From Butyrivibrio sp. XPD2002 (lineage in GTDB: Bacteria > Bacillota > Clostridia > Lachnospirales > Lachnospiraceae): DNA of 64,000 nt. Where the stretch lies: positions 1 to 64,000 of the forward strand of contig NZ_AUIY01000011.1 in assembly GCF_000423945.1 (NCBI RefSeq), in the 5' to 3' direction. Below the pieces are notes generated by a model, which was given only the letters and a program-made list of their open reading frames with translations, did no database searches and was not told where the DNA came from. This document shows positions 63,341 to 64,000 of the stretch, one piece after another. The translations under genes and the position numbers were made by a program. Numbering within the stretch: position 1 is the stretch's first letter; each line of letters opens with the position of its first letter.

Positions 63341-63553
63341 TGTTAAATTTTTATAAACTGTGAATATTATTATTTTATCAATAATTTATATTTTTGTGTC
63401 CTAGCACCTTTGCCGAACATTCTTCCCTTAAATTGTGTAAAATGACGGATAATTAAAGCCTGTTTAAAACATTAAAATAATTACTTGTTTTCATTATTGT
63501 TTTGTAGGACAATAGAAATGGTCGCATTCAACCCTGCAAAAAAGTGAGCACAC

Positions 63554-64000
63554 ATGGATAAACCCAAAATTCTAGACAAATTCATTCAGCTATTATCCGA
63601 TTCCGAAGATACCCTTCGCGCCGCAGGGCAGGCCTTTTCTTTGATTGGGCCATCTCTTAATATTTCACAGATAATTCTTGATCTGAATATTCCTGAAACC
63701 AGGCAGACCCCCACTGGCGAAGTCAGACATCTGACGGTTTACCTTGGAGAAATGGCATCTGATGAAGTTACAGAGATAGTATGGCTTGAAGAGTCCACAC
63801 GCACCTTTGAGAACGGTGTGATAACGGCTCATGTTTATGCTCCAATCGAGACCAACTGGAGCTCTGATGAGAGACAGCTTCTTCAGTCTGCCGTTAAGAT
63901 TTTCCTCATCCACATGGACCGCTACAGACTTATCGAGCTTGTTCAGAAGAGTTCCATGACTCAGTATCTCACTGGTCTTCCAAATTCCGGCGGCTTCATC
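63554..64000 (+). CDS. probable GGDEF-domain protein, 5' part
   Basis: The first 149 codons of a gene running off the right edge, with no signal peptide. Residues ~10-135 look like a GAF-like sensing domain. The end, MTQYLTGLPNSGGFI, resembles the beginning of a GGDEF domain (D-x-LTGLPN), although the usual Asp before LTGLPN is Tyr here. A diguanylate cyclase or degenerate relative is likely. The ribosome binding site is weak (aaaagtgagc). It is divergent from the GH115 gene. Confidence 0.7.
   Translation, partial: MDKPKILDKFIQLLSDSEDTLRAAGQAFSLIGPSLNISQIILDLNIPETRQTPTGEVRHLTVYLGEMASDEVTEIVWLEESTRTFENGVITAHVYAPIETNWSSDERQLLQSAVKIFLIHMDRYRLIELVQKSSMTQYLTGLPNSGGFI

Overview
The window looks like the chromosome of a low-to-mid-GC, Gram-positive, plant-polysaccharide-using member of the Lachnospiraceae, most likely Butyrivibrio or a close relative. 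This is an inference from the 5' end of the 16S gene, clostridial -35/-10 boxes and strong purine-rich ribosome binding sites, an FMN riboswitch before ribU, and a cytoplasmic GH115-type glucuronidase. No species call can be made from the sequence alone.

Bases 1-5763 are housekeeping, all on the minus strand. The start of an rRNA operon (16S 5' end) is preceded by two tRNA-Ser genes and a consensus promoter. Before them lies a run tsaE, tsaB-rimI fusion, rnz, a small membrane-anchored protein, tsaD, ispD (t6A tRNA modification, tRNA 3' processing, isoprenoid synthesis). Bases 5800-8127 hold a plus-strand FMN riboswitch with ribU, then an HD-GYP protein. Bases 8128-12646 are again minus strand: murA, a LysM/G5/M23 envelope peptidase, a tail-anchored coiled-coil protein, and a small RelQ-type (p)ppGpp synthetase.

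Bases 12671-59735 are a roughly 47-kb cell-surface glycan locus, and it seems to serve more than one polymer. Part A (12.7-31 kb) holds GT2 transferases, an LCP ligase, a WbaP/WcaJ-type initiating transferase, a phosphohexomutase, and an ABC export module: Wzm, Wzt with a C-terminal domain, a methyltransferase fused to a kinase-like domain, and two tandem-domain GT2 proteins. It also has dTDP-sugar genes rfbC, rfbA and (at 32-33 kb) rfbB, but no rfbD. The methyltransferase/kinase plus long Wzt resembles the capping and length-control logic of E. coli O8/O9a WbdD/Wzt. Part B (31-48.4 kb) holds two polyprenyl-phosphate sugar synthases, an SMR-type flippase pair, two MBOAT/SGNH O-acylation modules (one with an SGNH-like protein lacking the catalytic serine), uridine kinase, several large membrane proteins, and a radical SAM/SPASM protein. 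Part C (48.4-59.7 kb) holds four GT-C-like membrane proteins, a sugar aminotransferase, a UDP-glucuronate 4-epimerase-like enzyme, and a Wzx flippase translationally coupled to a GH88/105-like hydrolase.

The window ends with a large cytoplasmic GH115-type protein with a palindrome just upstream, and the 5' part of a divergent gene that probably encodes a GGDEF protein. No insertion sequence, phage, CRISPR array or clear pseudogene was seen.
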